Positions 10,801 through 26,200 of a stretch of DNA of 64,000 bases are shown one piece after another. The notes beneath the pieces were generated by a model. It searched no databases. It saw only the letters and a program-made list of their open reading frames with translations, and had not been told where the DNA came from. The translations under genes were made by a program, and so were the position numbers. Where the stretch lies: the NCBI GenBank assembly GCA_051530055.1, contig CM121341.1, positions 16,616,001 to 16,680,000 on the forward strand, given 5' to 3'. Source of the DNA: Neoechinorhynchus agilis. Its lineage: Eukaryota; Acanthocephala. The first letter of the stretch is position 1. The number at the start of each line of letters is the position of its first letter.

Positions 10801-12310
10801 GTCCGCACCAAGATGAGTAAGTTAACAGAAGTATTCGTGGCAACCACTAAAGCGAGGACTATGAGTAAACGTATCCATTGATAAAAAAACCGAAGCACTA
10901 CAATAAACATGAAAACGAATAAAAGCATTGAATATAAAAATTAAAAAGCATCGCGTCAATTTTTCACGTGCAATCGATGACGTAAGAATACGTCCGAACC
11001 AAGATGAGCAAGTTAACAGAAGTATCCGCGGTAACTATTAAAGCGAGGACTATGAATAAACGTATTCATGGATAAAAACCGAAACAATACAACGAACATG
11101 AAAACGAATAAAAGCATTGAATATAAAAATTAAAAAGCATCGCGTCAATTTTCTAACGTTCAATCGATGACGTAAGAATACGTCCGAACTAAGATGGGCA
11201 AGTTAACAGAAGTTTTCGCGGCAACTATTAAAGCGAGGAATACGAATAAACGTATTCATCGATAAAAAACAGAAACACTACAACGAACATGAAAACGAAT
11301 AAAAGAGTTGAATATCAAAATGGAAAAGCATCGCGTCAATTTTTTCACGTGCAATCGATGACGTAAGAATACGTTCGTACCAAGATGAGCAAGTTAACAG
11401 AAGTATTCGCGGCAACTATTAAAGCGAGGACTATGAATAAACGTATTGATCGATAAAAACCGAAACAATACAACGAACATGAAAACGAACAAAAGCATTG
11501 AATATAAAAATGAAAAAGCATTGCGTCAATTTTTTCATTTCGAATCGATGACTTAAGAATACGTCTGAACCACGATGAGCAAGTTAACGGAAGTATTCGC
11601 GGCAACTATTAAAGCGAGGACTACGAATAAACGTATCCATTGATAAAAAAACCGAAACACTACAACGAACATGAAAACGAATGAAAGCATTGAATATAAA
11701 AATGAAAAAGCATCGCGTCAATTTTTCACGTGCAATTGACGACGTAAGAAAACGTCCGAACCAAGATGAGCAAGTCAACAGAAGTATCCGCGTTAACTAT
11801 TAAAGCGAGGACTATGAATAAACGTATTCATCGTTAAAAACCGAAACAATACAACGAACATGAAAACGAATAAAAGCATTGAATATAAAAATTAAAAAGC
11901 ATCGCGTCAATTTTCTAACGTTCAATCGATGACGTAAGAATACGTCCGAACTAAGATGGGCAAGTTAACAGAAGTTTTCGCGGACACTATTAAAGCGAGG
12001 ACTATGAATAAACGTATTCATCGATGAAAAACCGAAACACTACAACCATCATGAAAACGAATAAAAGTATTGAATATCAAAATTAAAACGCACCGCGTCA
12101 ATTTTTTCACGTGCAATCCATGACGTAAGAATACGTCCGAACTAAGATGGGCAAGTTAACAGAAGTATTCACTGCAGCTAATAAAGCGAGGACTACGAAT
12201 AAACGTATTCATCGATGAAAAACCGAAACACTACAACCAACATGAAAACGAATAAAAGTATTGAATATAAAAATTAAAGAGCATCGCGTCAATTTTTTCA
12301 CGTGCAATCG
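10800..12310. repeat. Array 1 block repeated 1908 bp downstream (12.7-14.2 kb)
   Basis: Marks such as CGAAGCACTACAATAAACAT (10,890 and 12,798) recur at an offset of 1908 bp, ten monomers, as do the identical minus-strand frames at 11,345 and 13,253. The two copies lie nearly in tandem. Confidence 0.75.
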
Positions 12311-13877
12311 ATGACGTAAGAAAACGTCCGAACCAAGATGAGCAAGTTAACAGAAGTATTCCCGGCAACTATTAAAGCGAGGACTATGAGTAAACGTATT
12401 CATCGATAAAAAAACCGAAACAATACAACGAACATGAAAACGAACAAAAGCATCGAATATAAAAGTGAAAAAGCATCGCGTCAATTTTTTCACTTGCAAT
12501 CGATGACGTAAGAATACGTACGAACCAAGATGAGCAAGTTAACAGAAGTATTCGCTGCAACTTTTATAGCGAGGACTACGAGTAAACGTATTCATCGATG
12601 AAAAACCGAAACACTACAACGAACATGAAAACGAATAAAAGCATTGAATATAAAAATGAAAAAGCATTGCGTCAATTTTTTCACGTGCAATCGATGACGT
12701 AAGAATACGTCAGAACCAAGATGAGTAAGTTAACAGAAGTATTCGCGGCAACCACTAAAGCGAGGACTATGAGTAAACGTATCCATTGATAAAAAAACCG
12801 AAGCACTACAATAAACATGAAAACGAATAAAAGCATTGAATATAAAAATTAAAAAGCATCGCGTCAATTTTTCACGTGCAATCGATGACGTAAGAATACG
12901 TCCGAACCAAGATGAGCAAGTTAACAGAAGTATCGGCGGTAACTATTAAAGCGAGGACTATTAATAAACGTATTCATGGATAAAAACCGAAACAATACAA
13001 CGAACATGAAAACGAATAAAAGCATTGAATATAAAAATTAAAAAGCATCGCGTCAATTTTCTAACGTTCAATCGATGACGTAAGAATACGTCCGAACTAA
13101 GATGGGCAAGTTAACAGAAGTTTTCGCGGCAACTATTAAAGCGAGGAATACGAATAAACGTATTCATCGATAAAAAACAGAAACACTACAACGAACATGA
13201 AAACGAATAAAAGAATTGAATATCAAAATGGAAAAGCATCGCGTCAATTTTTTCACGTGCAATCGATGACGTAAGAATACGTTCGTACCAAGATGAGCAA
13301 GTTAACAGAAGTATTCGCGGCAACTATTAAAGCGAGGACTATGAATAAACGTATTGATCGATAAAAACCGAAACAATACAACGAACATGAAAACGAACAA
13401 AAGCATTGAATATAAAAATGAAAGAGCATTGCGTCAATTTTTTCATTTGGAATCGATGACTTAAGAATACGTCTGAACCACGATGAGCAAGTTAACAGAA
13501 GTATTCGCGGCAACTATTAAAGCGAGGACTACGAATAAACGTATCCATTGATAAAAAAACCGAAACACTACAACGAACATGAAAACGAATGAAAGCATTG
13601 AATATAAAAATGAAAAAGCATCGCGTCAATTTTTCACGTGCAATTGACGACGTAAGAAAACGTCCGAACCAAGATGAGCAAGTCAACAGAAGTATCCGCG
13701 TTAACTATTAAAGCGAGGACTATGAATAAACGTATTCATCGTTAAAAACCGAAACAATACAACGAACATGAAAACGAATAAAAGCATTGAATATAAAAAT
13801 TAAAAAGCATCGCGTCAATTTTCTAACGTTCAATCGATGACGTAAGAATACGTCCGAACTAAGATGGGCAAGTTAAC

Positions 13878-15790
13878 AGAAGTTTTCGCGGACACTATTA
13901 AAGCGAGGACTATGATTAAACGTATTCATCGATGAAAAACCGAAACACTACAACCATCATGAAACGAATAAAAGTATTGAATATCAAAATTAAAACGCAC
14001 CGCGTCAATTTTTTCACGTGCAATCCATGACGTAAGAATACGTCCGAACTAAGATGGGCAAGTTAACAGAAGTATTCACTGCAGCTAATAAAGCGAGGAC
14101 TACGAATAAACGTATTCATCGATGAAAAACCGAAACACTACAACCAACATGAAAACGAATAAAAGTATTGAATATAAAAATTAAAGAGCATCGCGTCAAT
14201 TTTTTCACGTGCAATCGATGACGTAAGAATACGTCCGAACCAAGATGAGCAAGTTAACAGAAGTATTCGCGGCAACTATTAAAGCGAGGACTACGAATAA
14301 ACGTATTCATCGATGAAAAACCGAAACACAACAACGAACATGAAAACGAATAAAAGCATTATATATAAAAATTAAAAAGCATCGCGTCAATTTTTTAACG
14401 TTCAATCGATGACGTAAGAATACGTCCGAACCAGGATGGGCATTTTAACACAAGTATTCGCGGCAACTATTAAAGCGAGGACTACGAATAAACGTATTCA
14501 TCAATGAAAAACCGAAACACTACAACGAACATGATAACGAATAAAAGTATTGAATATAAAAATTAAAAAGCATCGCGCAATTTTTCACGTGCTATCGATG
14601 ACGTAAGAATACGTCCGAACCAAGATGAGCAAGTTAACAGAAGTATTCGCTGCAGCTATTAAACCGAGGACTACGAATAAACGCATTCATCAATGACAAA
14701 CCGAAACACTACAACCAACATGAAAACGAATAAAAGTATTTAATATAAAAATTAAAAAGCATCGCGTCAATTTTTTCACGTGCAATCGGTGACGTAAGAA
14801 TACTTCCGAACAAAGATGAGCAAGTTAACAGAAGTATTCGCTGCAGCTATTAAAGCGAGGACATGACAAAGCATCGCGTATTTTTACACGTTCAATCGAT
14901 GACGTAAGAATACGTCCGAACCAAGATGGGCAAGTTAACAGAAGTATTCGCTGCAGCTATTAAAGCGAGGACATGAAAAAGCATCGCGTAATTTTTTCAC
15001 GTTCAATCGATGACGTAAGAATACGTCCGAACCAAGATGGGCAAGTTAACATAAGTATTCGCGGCTACTATTAAAGCGAGGACTACGAGTAAACGTATTC
15101 ATCGATGAAAAACCGAAACAATGCAACGAACATGAAAACGAACAAAAGCATTGAATATAAAAATTAAAAAGCATCGTGTCAATTTTTTTCACGTTCAATA
15201 AGTGACGTAAGAATACTTCCGAACAAAGATGGGCAAGTTATCAGAAGTATTCGCGGCAACTATTAAAGCGAGGACTACGAATAAACGTATCCATCGATAA
15301 AAAACCGAAACACTACAATGAACATGAAAACGAATAAAAGCATTGAATATAAAAATTCAAAAGCATCGCGTCAATTTTTTCACGTTCAATCGATGACGAA
15401 AGAATACGTCCGAACAAAGATGGGCAAGTTAACATAAGTATTCGCGGCTACTATTAAAGCGAGGACTACGAATAAACGTATTCATCGATAAAAAACCGAA
15501 ACACTACAACAAAGATGAAAACGATTAAAACCATTGAATATGAAAATGGAAAAGCACCGCGTAAATTTTTTTCACGTGCAATCGATGACGTAAGAATACG
15601 TTCGTACCAAGATGAGCAAGTTAACAGAAGTATTCGCGGCAACTATTAAAGCGAGGACTACGAATAAACGTATCCATCGATAAAAAACCGAAACACTACA
15701 ATGAACATGAAAACGAATAAAAGCATTGAATATAAAAATTCAAAAGCATCGCGTCAATTTTTTCACCTTCAATCGATGAGGTAAGAATAC
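13878..15790. repeat. Ten-monomer block of array 1, copy b
   Basis: This is the second copy of the 8,885-10,800 block. It differs by a few substitutions and short indels, so the duplication is recent compared with monomer divergence. Beyond 15,790 the sequence instead follows the monomer seen after 7,708, so the junction marks a recombination point. Confidence 0.8.
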
Positions 15791-16719
15791 GTCCGCACCA
15801 AGATGAGCAAGTTAACAGAAGTATTCGCGGCAACTATTAAAGCGAGGACTATGATTAAACGTATTCATCGATAAAAACAGAAACACTACAACGAACATGA
15901 AAACGAATATAAGCATTGAATATAAAAATGAAAAAGCATCGCGTCAATTTTTTCACGTTCAATCGATGAAGTAAGAATACGTCCGAACCAAGATGGGCAA
16001 GTTAACATAAGTATTCGCGGCTACTGTTAAAGCGAGGACTACCAGTAAACGTACTCATCGATGAAAAACATAAACAATACAACGAACATGAAAACGAACA
16101 AAAGCATTGAATATAAAAATGAAAAGGCATCGCGTCAATTTTTTCACGTTCAATCGATGACATAAGAATTCATCCGAACCAAGATGGGCAAGTTAACAGA
16201 AGTATTCGCGGCAACTATTAAAGCGAACACTACGAATATACGTATTCATCGATGAAAAACCGAAATACTGCAATGAACATGAAAACGAATAAAAGCATTG
16301 AATATAAAAATGAAAAAGTATCGCGTCAATTTTTTCACTTGCAATCGATGACGTAAGAATACGTCTGAACCGAGATGAGCAAGTTAATAGAAGTATTCGC
16401 TGCAGCTATTAAAGCGAGGACTACGAATAAACGTATCCATTGATAAAAAACCGAAACACTACAATGAACATGAAAACGAATACAAGCATTGAATATAAAA
16501 ATTAAAAAGCATCGCGTCAATTTTTTCACGTTCAATCGATGACGTAAGAATACGTCCGAACCAAGATGGGCATTTTAACACATATATTCGCGGCAACTAT
16601 TAAAGCGAGGACTACGAATAAACGTAGTCATCGATGAAAAACCGAAACACTAGAATGAACATGAAAACGAATAAAAGCATTGAATATAAAAATTAAAAAG
16701 CATCGCGTCAATTTTTTAA

Positions 16720-17260
16720 CTTGCAATCGATGACGTAAGAATACGTCCGAACCAAGATGAGCAAGTTAACATAAGTATTCGCGGCAACAATTAAAGCCAG
16801 GACTACGAATAAACCTATTCATCGATGAAAAACCGAAACACTACAACAAACATGAAAACGAATAAAAGCATTGAATATAAAAATGAAAAAGCACCGCGTC
16901 AATTTTTTCACGTGGAATAGATGATGTAAGAATACGTCCGAACCAAGATAAGCAAGTCCACAGAAGTATTCGCGGCAACTATTAAAGCGAGGTCAACGAA
17001 AAAACGTATTCATCGATAAAAAAACCGAAACAATAGAACGAACATGAAAACGAATAAAAGCATCTAATATAAAAATTAAAAAGCATCGCATCAATTTTTT
17101 CATTTGGAATCGATGACTAAAGAATACGTCTGAACCACGATGAGCAAGTTAACAGAAGTATTCGCGGCAACTATTAAAGCGAGGACTACGAATAAACGTA
17201 TTCATCGATGAAAAACCGAAACAACAACGAACATGAAAACGAATAAAAGCATTGAATATA
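16720..17260. repeat. Array 1 block repeated ~1898 bp downstream (18.6-19.15 kb)
   Basis: A run of private variants (ACGTGGAATAGATGATGTAAG, then CATTTGGAATCGATGACTAA with CTGAACCACGATGAGC, then CCGAAACAACAACGAACATG) occurs in the same order near 16.9-17.2 kb and 18.8-19.1 kb. The latter part occurs again near 19.57 and 21.66 kb. The 1898-bp offset is again about ten monomers. Confidence 0.7.
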
Positions 17261-20200
17261 AGAATTAAAAAGCATCGCGTCAATTTTTTCACGTTCAATC
17301 GATGACGTAAGAATACGTCCGAACCAAGATGAGCAAGTTAACAGAAGTATTCGCGGCAACTATTAAAGCGAGGACTACGAATAAACGTATTCATCGATAA
17401 AAACCAAAACACTACAACGAACATGAAAACGAATAAAAGCATTGAATATAAAAATGAAAAAGCATCGCGTCAATTTTTTCACGTGCAATCGATGACGTAA
17501 GAATACGTCCGAACCAAGATGAGCAAGTTAACAGAAGTATTCGCGGCAACTATTAAAGCGAGGACTACGAATAAACGTATCCATCGATAAAAAACCGAAA
17601 CACTACAATGAACATGAAAACGAATAAAAGCATTGAATATAAAAATTAAAAAGCATCGCGTCAATTTTTCACGTGCAATCGATGACGTAAGAATACGTCC
17701 GAACCAAGATGAGCAAGTTAACAGAAGTATTCGCGGCAACTATTAAAGCGAGGACTACGAATAAACGTATCCATTGATAAAAAACCGAAACACTACAATG
17801 AACATGAAAACGAATAAAAGCATTGAATATAAAAATTAAAAAGCATCGCGTCAATTTTTTCACGTTCAATCGATGACGTAAGAATACGTCCGAACCAAGA
17901 TGAGCAAGTTAACAGAAGTATTCGCGGCAACTATTAAAGCGAGGACTATGAGTAAACGTATTCATCGATAAAAACCGAAACAATACAACGAACATGAAAA
18001 CGAACAAAAGCATTGAATATAAAAATGAAAAAGCATCGCGTCAATTTTTTCACGTGCAATCGATGACGTAAGAATACGTCCGAACCAAGATGAGCAAGTT
18101 AACAGAAGTATTCGCGGCAACTATTAAAGCGAGGACTACGAATAAACGTATTCATCGATAAAAACCGAAACACTACAACGAACATGAAAACGAATAAAAG
18201 CATTGAATATAAAAATGAAAAAGCATCGCGTCAATTTTTTCACGTGCAATCGATGACGTAAGAAACGTCCGAACCAAGATGAGCAAGTTAACAGAAGTAT
18301 TCGCCGCAACTATTAAAGCGAGGACTACGAATAAACGTATTCATCGATGAAAAACCGAAACACTACAACGAACATGAAAACGAATAAAAGCATTGAATAT
18401 AAAAATTAAAAAGCATCGCGTCAATTTTTTCACGTTCAATCGATGACGTAAGAATACGTCCGAACCAAGATGGGCAAGTTAACAGAAGTATTCGCGGCAA
18501 CTATTAAAGCGAGGACTACGAATAAACGTATTCATCGATGAAAAACCGAAACACTACAACGAACATGAAAACGAATAAAAGCATTGAATATAAAAATTAA
18601 AAAGCATCGCGTCAATTTTTTAACGTGCAATCGATGACGTAAGAATACGTCCGAACCAAGATGAGCAAGTTAACATAAGTATTCGCGGCAACAATTAAAG
18701 CGAGGACTACGAATAAACTATTCATCGATGAAAAACCGAAACACTACAACAAACATGAAAACGAATAAAGCATTTATAAAAATGAAAAAGCACCGCGTCA
18801 ATTTTTTCACGTGGAATAGATGATGTAAGAATACGTCCGAACCAAGATGAGCAAGTTAACAGAAGTATTCGCGGCAACTATTAAAGCGAGGACTACGAAT
18901 AAACGTATTCATCGATGAAAAACCGAAACAATACAACGAACATGAAAACGAATAAAAGCATTGAATATAAAAATTAAAAAGCATCGCGTCAATTTTTTCA
19001 TTTGGAATCGATGACTAAAGAATACGTCTGAACCACGATGAGCAAGTTAACAGAAGTATTCGCGGCAACTATTAAAGCGAGGACTACGAATAAACGTATT
19101 CATCGATGAAAAACCGAAACAACAACGAACATGAAAACGAATAAAAGCATTGAATATAAGAATTAAAAAGCATCGCGTCAATTTTTTCACGTTCAAACGA
19201 TGACGTAAGAATACGTCCGTACCAAGATGAGCAAGTTAACAGAAGTTTTCGCGGCAACTATTAAAGCGAGGACTGCGAATAAACGTATTCATCGATAAAA
19301 AACAGAAACACTACAACGAACATGAAAACGAATAAAAGAATTGAGTATCAAAATGGAAAAGGATCGCGTCAATTTTTTCACGTGCAATCGATGACGTAAG
19401 AATACGTCCGAACAAAGATGAGCAAGTTAACAGAAGTATTCGCGGCAACTATTAAAGCGAGGACTACGAATAAACGTATTCATCGATGAAAAACCGAAAC
19501 ACTACTACGAACATGAAAACGAATAAAAGCATTGAATATAAAAATGAAAAAGCATCGCATCAATTTTTTCATTTGGAATCGATGACTAAAGAATACGTCT
19601 GAACCACGATGAGCAAGTTAACAGAAGTATTCGCGGCAACTATTAAAGCGAGGACTACGAATAAACGTATTCATCGATGAAAAACCGAAACAACAACGAA
19701 CATGAAAACGAATAAAAGCATTGAATATAAGAATTAAAAAGCATCGCGTCAATTTTTTCACGTTCAAACGATGACGTAAGAATACGTCCGTACCAAGATG
19801 AGCAAGTTAACAGAAGTTTTCGCGGCAACTATTAAAGCGAGGACTGCGAATAAACGTATTCATCGATAAAAAAACAGAAACACTACAACGAACATGAAAA
19901 CGAATAAAAGAATTGAGTATCAAAATGGAAAAGGATCGCGTCAATTTTTTCACGTGCAATCGATGACGTAAGAATACGTTCGTACCAAGATGAGCAAGTT
20001 AACAGAAGTATTCGCTGCAACTATTAAAGCGAGGACTACGAATAAACGTATCCATTGATAAAAAACCGAAACACTACAATGAACATGAAAACGAATAAAA
20101 GCATTGAATATAAAAACTAAAAAGTATCGCGTCAATTTTTCACGTGCAATCGATGACGTAAGAATACGTAGGAACCAAGATGAGCATGTTAACAGAAGTA

Positions 20201-23200
20201 TCCGCGGTAACTATTAAAGCGAGGACTACGAATAAACGTATCCATTGATAAAAAACCGAAACACTACAATGAACATGAAAACGAATAAAAGCATTGAATA
20301 TAAAAATTAAAAAGCATCGCGTCAATTTTCTAACGTTCAATCGATGACGTAAGAATACGTCCGAACCAAGATGAGCAAGTTAACAGAAGTATTCGCGGCA
20401 ACTATTAAAGCGAGGACTATGAGTAAACGTATTAATCGATAAAAACCGAAACAATACAACGAACATGAAAAGGAACAAAAGCATCGAATATAAAAGTGAA
20501 AAAGCATCGCGTCAATTTTTTCACGTGCAATGGATGACTTAAGAATACGTCCGAACCAAGATGAGCAAGTTAACAGAAGTATTCGCGGCAACTATTAAAG
20601 CGAGGACTACGAATAAACGTATTAATCGATAAAAACCGAAACACTACAACCAACATGAAAACGAACAAAAGCATTGAATATAAAAATGAAAAAGCATCGC
20701 GTAAATTTTTTCACGTGCAATCGATGACGTAAGAAATGTTCGAACCAAGATGAGCAAGCTAACAGAAGTATTCGCCGCAACTATTAAAGCGAGGACTACG
20801 AATAAACATATTTATCGATGAAAAACCGAAACACTACAACGAACATGAAAACGAATAAAAGCATTGAATATAAAAATTAAAAAGCATCGCGTCAATTTTT
20901 TCACGTGCAATCGATGACGTAAGAATACGTCCGAACCAAGATGAGCAAGTTAACAGAAGTATTCGCGGCAACTATTAAAGCGAGGACTACGAATAAACGT
21001 ATTCATCGATGAAACACCGAAACAACAACGAACATGAAAACGAATAAAAGCATTGAATATAAGAATTAAAAAGCATCGCGTCAATTTTTTAACGTTCAAC
21101 CGATGACGTAAGAATACGTCCGAACAAAGATGGGCAAGTTAACAGAAGTATTCGCCGCAACTATTAAAGCGAGGACTACGAATAAACGTATTCACCGATG
21201 AAAAACCGAAACACAGCAACGAAGATGAAAACGAATAAAAGCATTGAATATAAAAATTAAAAAGCATCGCGTCAATTTTTTCACGTTCAATCGATGACGT
21301 AAGAATACGTCCGAACAAAGATGGGCAAGTTAACAGAAGTATTCGCGGCAACTATTAAAGCGAGGACTACGAATAAACGTATTCATCGATGAAAAACCGA
21401 AACACTACAACGAACATGAAAACGAATAAAAGCATTGAATATAAAAATTAAAAAGCATCGCGTCAATTTTTTCACGTGCAATCGATGACGTAAGAATACG
21501 TCCGAACAAAGATGAGCAAGTTAACAGAAGTATTCGCGGCAACTATTAAAGCGAGGAATACGAATAAACGTATTCATCGATGAAAAACCGAAACACTACT
21601 ACGAACATGAAAACGAATAAAAGCATTGAATATAAAAATGAAAAAGCATCGCATCAATTTTTTCATTTGGAATCGATGACTAAAGAATACGTCTGAACCA
21701 CGATGAGCAAGTTAACAGAAGTATTCGCGGCAACTATTAAAGCGAGGACTACGAATAAACGTATTCATCGATGAAAAACCGAAACAACAACGAACATGAA
21801 AACGAATAAAAGCATTGAATATAAGAATTAAAAAGCATCGCGTCAATTTTTTCACGTTCAAACGATGACGTAAGAATACGTCCGTACCAAGATGAGCAAG
21901 TTAACAGAAGTTTTCGCGGCAACTATTAAAGCGAGGACTGCGAATAAACGTATTCATCGATAAAAAAACAGAAACACTACAACGAACATGAAAACGAATA
22001 AAAGAATTGAGTATCAAAATGGAAAAGGATCGCGTCAATTTTTTCACGTGCAATCGATGACGTAAGAATACGTTCGTACCAAGATGAGCAAGTTAACAGA
22101 AGTATTCGCTGCAACTATTAAAGCGAGGACTACGAATAAACGTATCCATTGATAAAAAACCGAAACACTACAATGAACATGAAAACGAATAAAAGCATTG
22201 AATATAAAAATTAAAAAGCATCGCGTCAATTTTCTAACGTTCAATCGATGACGTAAGAATACGTCCGAACCAAGATGAGCAAGTTAACAGAAGTATTCGC
22301 GGCAACTATTAAAGCGAGGACTATGAGTAAACGTATTAATCGATAAAAACCGAAACAATACAACGAACATGAAAAGGAACAAAAGCATCGAATATAAAAG
22401 TGAAAAAGCATCGCGTCAATTTTTTCACGTGCAATGGATGACTTAAGAATACGTCCGAACCAAGATGAGCAAGTTAACAGAAGTATTCGCGGCAACTATT
22501 AAAGCGAGGACTACGAATAGACGTATTAATCGATAAAAACCGAAACACTACAACCAACATGAAAACGAACAAAAGCATTGAATATAAAAATGAAAAAGCA
22601 TCGCGTAAATTTTTTCACGTGCAATCGATGACGTAAGAAATGTTCGAACCAAGATGAGCAAGCTAACAGAAGTATTCGCCGCAACTATTAAAGCGAGGAC
22701 TACGAATAAACATATTTATCGATGAAAAACCGAAACACTACAACGAACATGAAAACGAATAAAAGCATTGAATATAAAAATTAAAAAGCATCGCGTCAAT
22801 TTTTTCAAGTGCAATCGATGACGTAAGAATACGTCCGAACCAAGATGAGCAAGTTAACAGAAGTATTCGCGGCAACTATTAAAGCGAGGACTACGAATAA
22901 ACGTATCCATTGATAAAAAACCGAAACACTACAATGAACATGAAAACGAATAAAAGCATTGAATATAAAAATTAAAAAGCATCGCGTCAATTTTTTAACG
23001 TTCAATCGATGACGTAAGAATACGTCCGAACCAAGATGAGCAAGTTAACAGAAGTATTCGCGGCAACTATTAAAGCGAGGACTATGAGTAAACGTATTAA
23101 TCGATAAAAACCGAAACAATACAACGAACATGAAAAGGAACAAAAGCATCGAATATAAAAGTGAAAAAGCATCGCGTCAATTTTTTCACGTGCAATGGAT

Positions 23201-26200
23201 GACGTAAGAATACGTCCGAACCAAGATGAGCAAGTTAACAGAAGTATTCGCGGCAACTATTAAAGCGAGGACTACGAATAAACGTATTCATCGATAAAAA
23301 CCGAAACACAGCAACGAAGATGAAAACGAATAAAAGCATTGAATATAAAAATTAAAAAGCATCGCGTCAATTTTTTCACGTTCAATCGATGACGTAAGAA
23401 TACGTCAGAACAAAGATGGGATAGTTAACAGAAGTATTCGCGGCAACTATTAAAGCGAGGACTACGAATAAACGTATTCATCGATGAAAAACCGAAACAC
23501 TACAACGAACATGAAAACGAATAAAAGCATTGAATATAAAAATTAAAAAGCATCGCGTCAATTTTTTCACGTGCAATCGATGACGTAAGAATACGTCCGA
23601 ACAAAGATGAGCAAGTTAACAGAAGTATTCGCGGCAACTATTAAAGCGAGGACTACGAATAAACGTATTCATCGATGAAAAACCGAAACACTACTACGAA
23701 CATGAAAACGAATAAAAGCATTGAATATAAAAATGAAAAAGCATCGCTTCAATTTTTCCACGTTCAATCGATGACGTAAGAATACGTCCGTACCAAGATG
23801 ACCAAGTTAACAGAAGTATTCGCGGCAACTATTAAAGCGAGGACTACGAATAAACGTATTCATCGATGAAAAACCGAAACACTACAACGAACATGAAAAC
23901 GAATAAAAGCATTGAATATAAAAATTAAAAAGCATCGCGTCAATTTTTTCACGTGCAATCGGTGGCGTAAGAATACTTCCGAACAAAGATGAGCAAGTTA
24001 ACAGAAGTATTCGCTGCAACAATTAAAGCGAGGACTACGAATAAACATATTCATCGATGAAAAACCGAAATACCACAACGAACATGAAAACGAATAAAAG
24101 CATTGAATATAAAAATTAAAAAGCATCGCGTCAATTTTTTCACGTGCAATCGATGACGTAAGAATACGTTCGTACCAAGATGAGCAAGTTAACAGAAGTA
24201 TTCGCTGCAACTATTAAAGCGAGGACTACGAATAAACGTATCCATTGATAAAAAACCGAAACACTACAATGAACATGAAAACGAATAAAAGCATTGAATA
24301 TAAAAATTAAAAAGTATCGCGTCAATTTTTCACGTGCAATCGATGACGTAAGAATACGTCCGAACCAAGATTAGCAAGTTAACAGAAGTATTCGCTGCAA
24401 CTATTAAAGCGAGGACTACGAATAAACGTATTCATCGATGAAAAACCGAAAAACTACTACGAACATGAAAACGAATAAAAGCATTGAATATAAAAATGAA
24501 AAAGCATCGCTTCAATTTTTCCACGTTCAATCGATGACGTAAGAGTACGTCCGTACCAAGATGACCAAGTTAACAGAAGTATTCGCGGCAACTATTAAAG
24601 CGAGGACTACGAATAAACGTATTCACCGATGAAAAACCGAAAGACGGCAACGAAGATGAAAACGATCAAAAGCATCGAATATAAAAGTGAAAAAGCATCG
24701 CGTCAATTTTTTTCACGTGCAATCGATGACGTAAGAATACGTCCGAACCAAGATTAGCAAGTTAACATAAGTTTTCGCGGCAACTATTAAAGCGAGGACT
24801 ACGAATAAACGTATTCATCGATGAAAAACCGAAACACTACAACCAACATGAAAACGAATAAAAGCATTTAATATAAAAATGAAAAAGAATCGCGTCAATT
24901 TTTTCACGTTCTATCGATGACGTAAGAATACGTCCGAACCAAGATGATCAAGCCAACAGAAGTATTCCCGGCAACTATTAAAGCGAGGACTACGAATAAA
25001 CGTATTCATCGATGAAAAACCGAAACACTACAACGAACATGATAACGAATAAAAGTATTGAATATAAAAGTGAAAAAGCATCGCGTCAATTTTTTCACTT
25101 GCAATCGATGACGTAAGAATACGTCCGAACCAGGATGATCAAGTTAACAGAAGTATTCGCGGCAACAATTAAAGCGAGGACTACGAGTAAACATATTCAT
25201 CGATGAAAAACCGAAATACCACAACGAACATGAAAACGAATAAAAGCATTGAATATAATAATTAAAAAGCATCGCGTCAATTTTTTCACGTGCAATCGAT
25301 GACGTAGGAATACGTCCGAACCAAGATGATCAAGCCAACAGAAGTATTCCAGGCAACTATTAAAGCGAGGACTACGAATAAACGTATTCATCGATGAAAA
25401 ACCGAAACACTACAACGAACATGAAAAGGAACAAAAGCATCGAATATAAAAGTGAAAAAGCATCGCGTCAATTTTTTCACGTGCAATGGATGACGTAAGA
25501 ATACGTCCGAACCAAGATGAGCAAGTTCACAGAAGTATTCGCGGCAACAATTAAAGCGAGGACTACGAATAAACGTATTCATCGATGAAATACCGAAACA
25601 CAACAACGAACATGAAAACGAATAAAAGCATTTAATATCAAAATTAAAAAGCATCGCGTCAATTTTTTCACGTTCAATCGATGACGTAAGAATACGTCCG
25701 AACCAAGATGGGCAAGTTAACAGAAGTATTCGCGGCAACTATTAAAGCGAGGACTACGAATAAACGTATTCATCGATGAAAAACCGAAACACTACAACGA
25801 ACATGAAAACGAATAAAAGCATTGAATATAAAAATTAAAAAGCATCGCGTCAATTTTTTCACGTGCAATCGATGACGTAAGAATACGTCCGAACCAAGAT
25901 GAGCAAGTTAACAGAAGTATTCGCTGCAACTATTAAAGCGAGGACTACGAATAAACGTATTCATCAATGACAAACCGAAACACTACAACCAACATGAAAA
26001 CGAATAAAAGTATTTAATATAAAAATTAAAAAGCATCGCGTCAATTTTTTCACGTGCAATCGATGACGTAAGAATACGTCCGAACCAAGATGAGCAAGTT
26101 AACAGAAGTATTCGCTGCAGCTATTAAAGCGAGGACTACGAATAAACGTATTCATCAATGACAAACCGAAACACTACAACCAACATGAAAACGAATAAAA

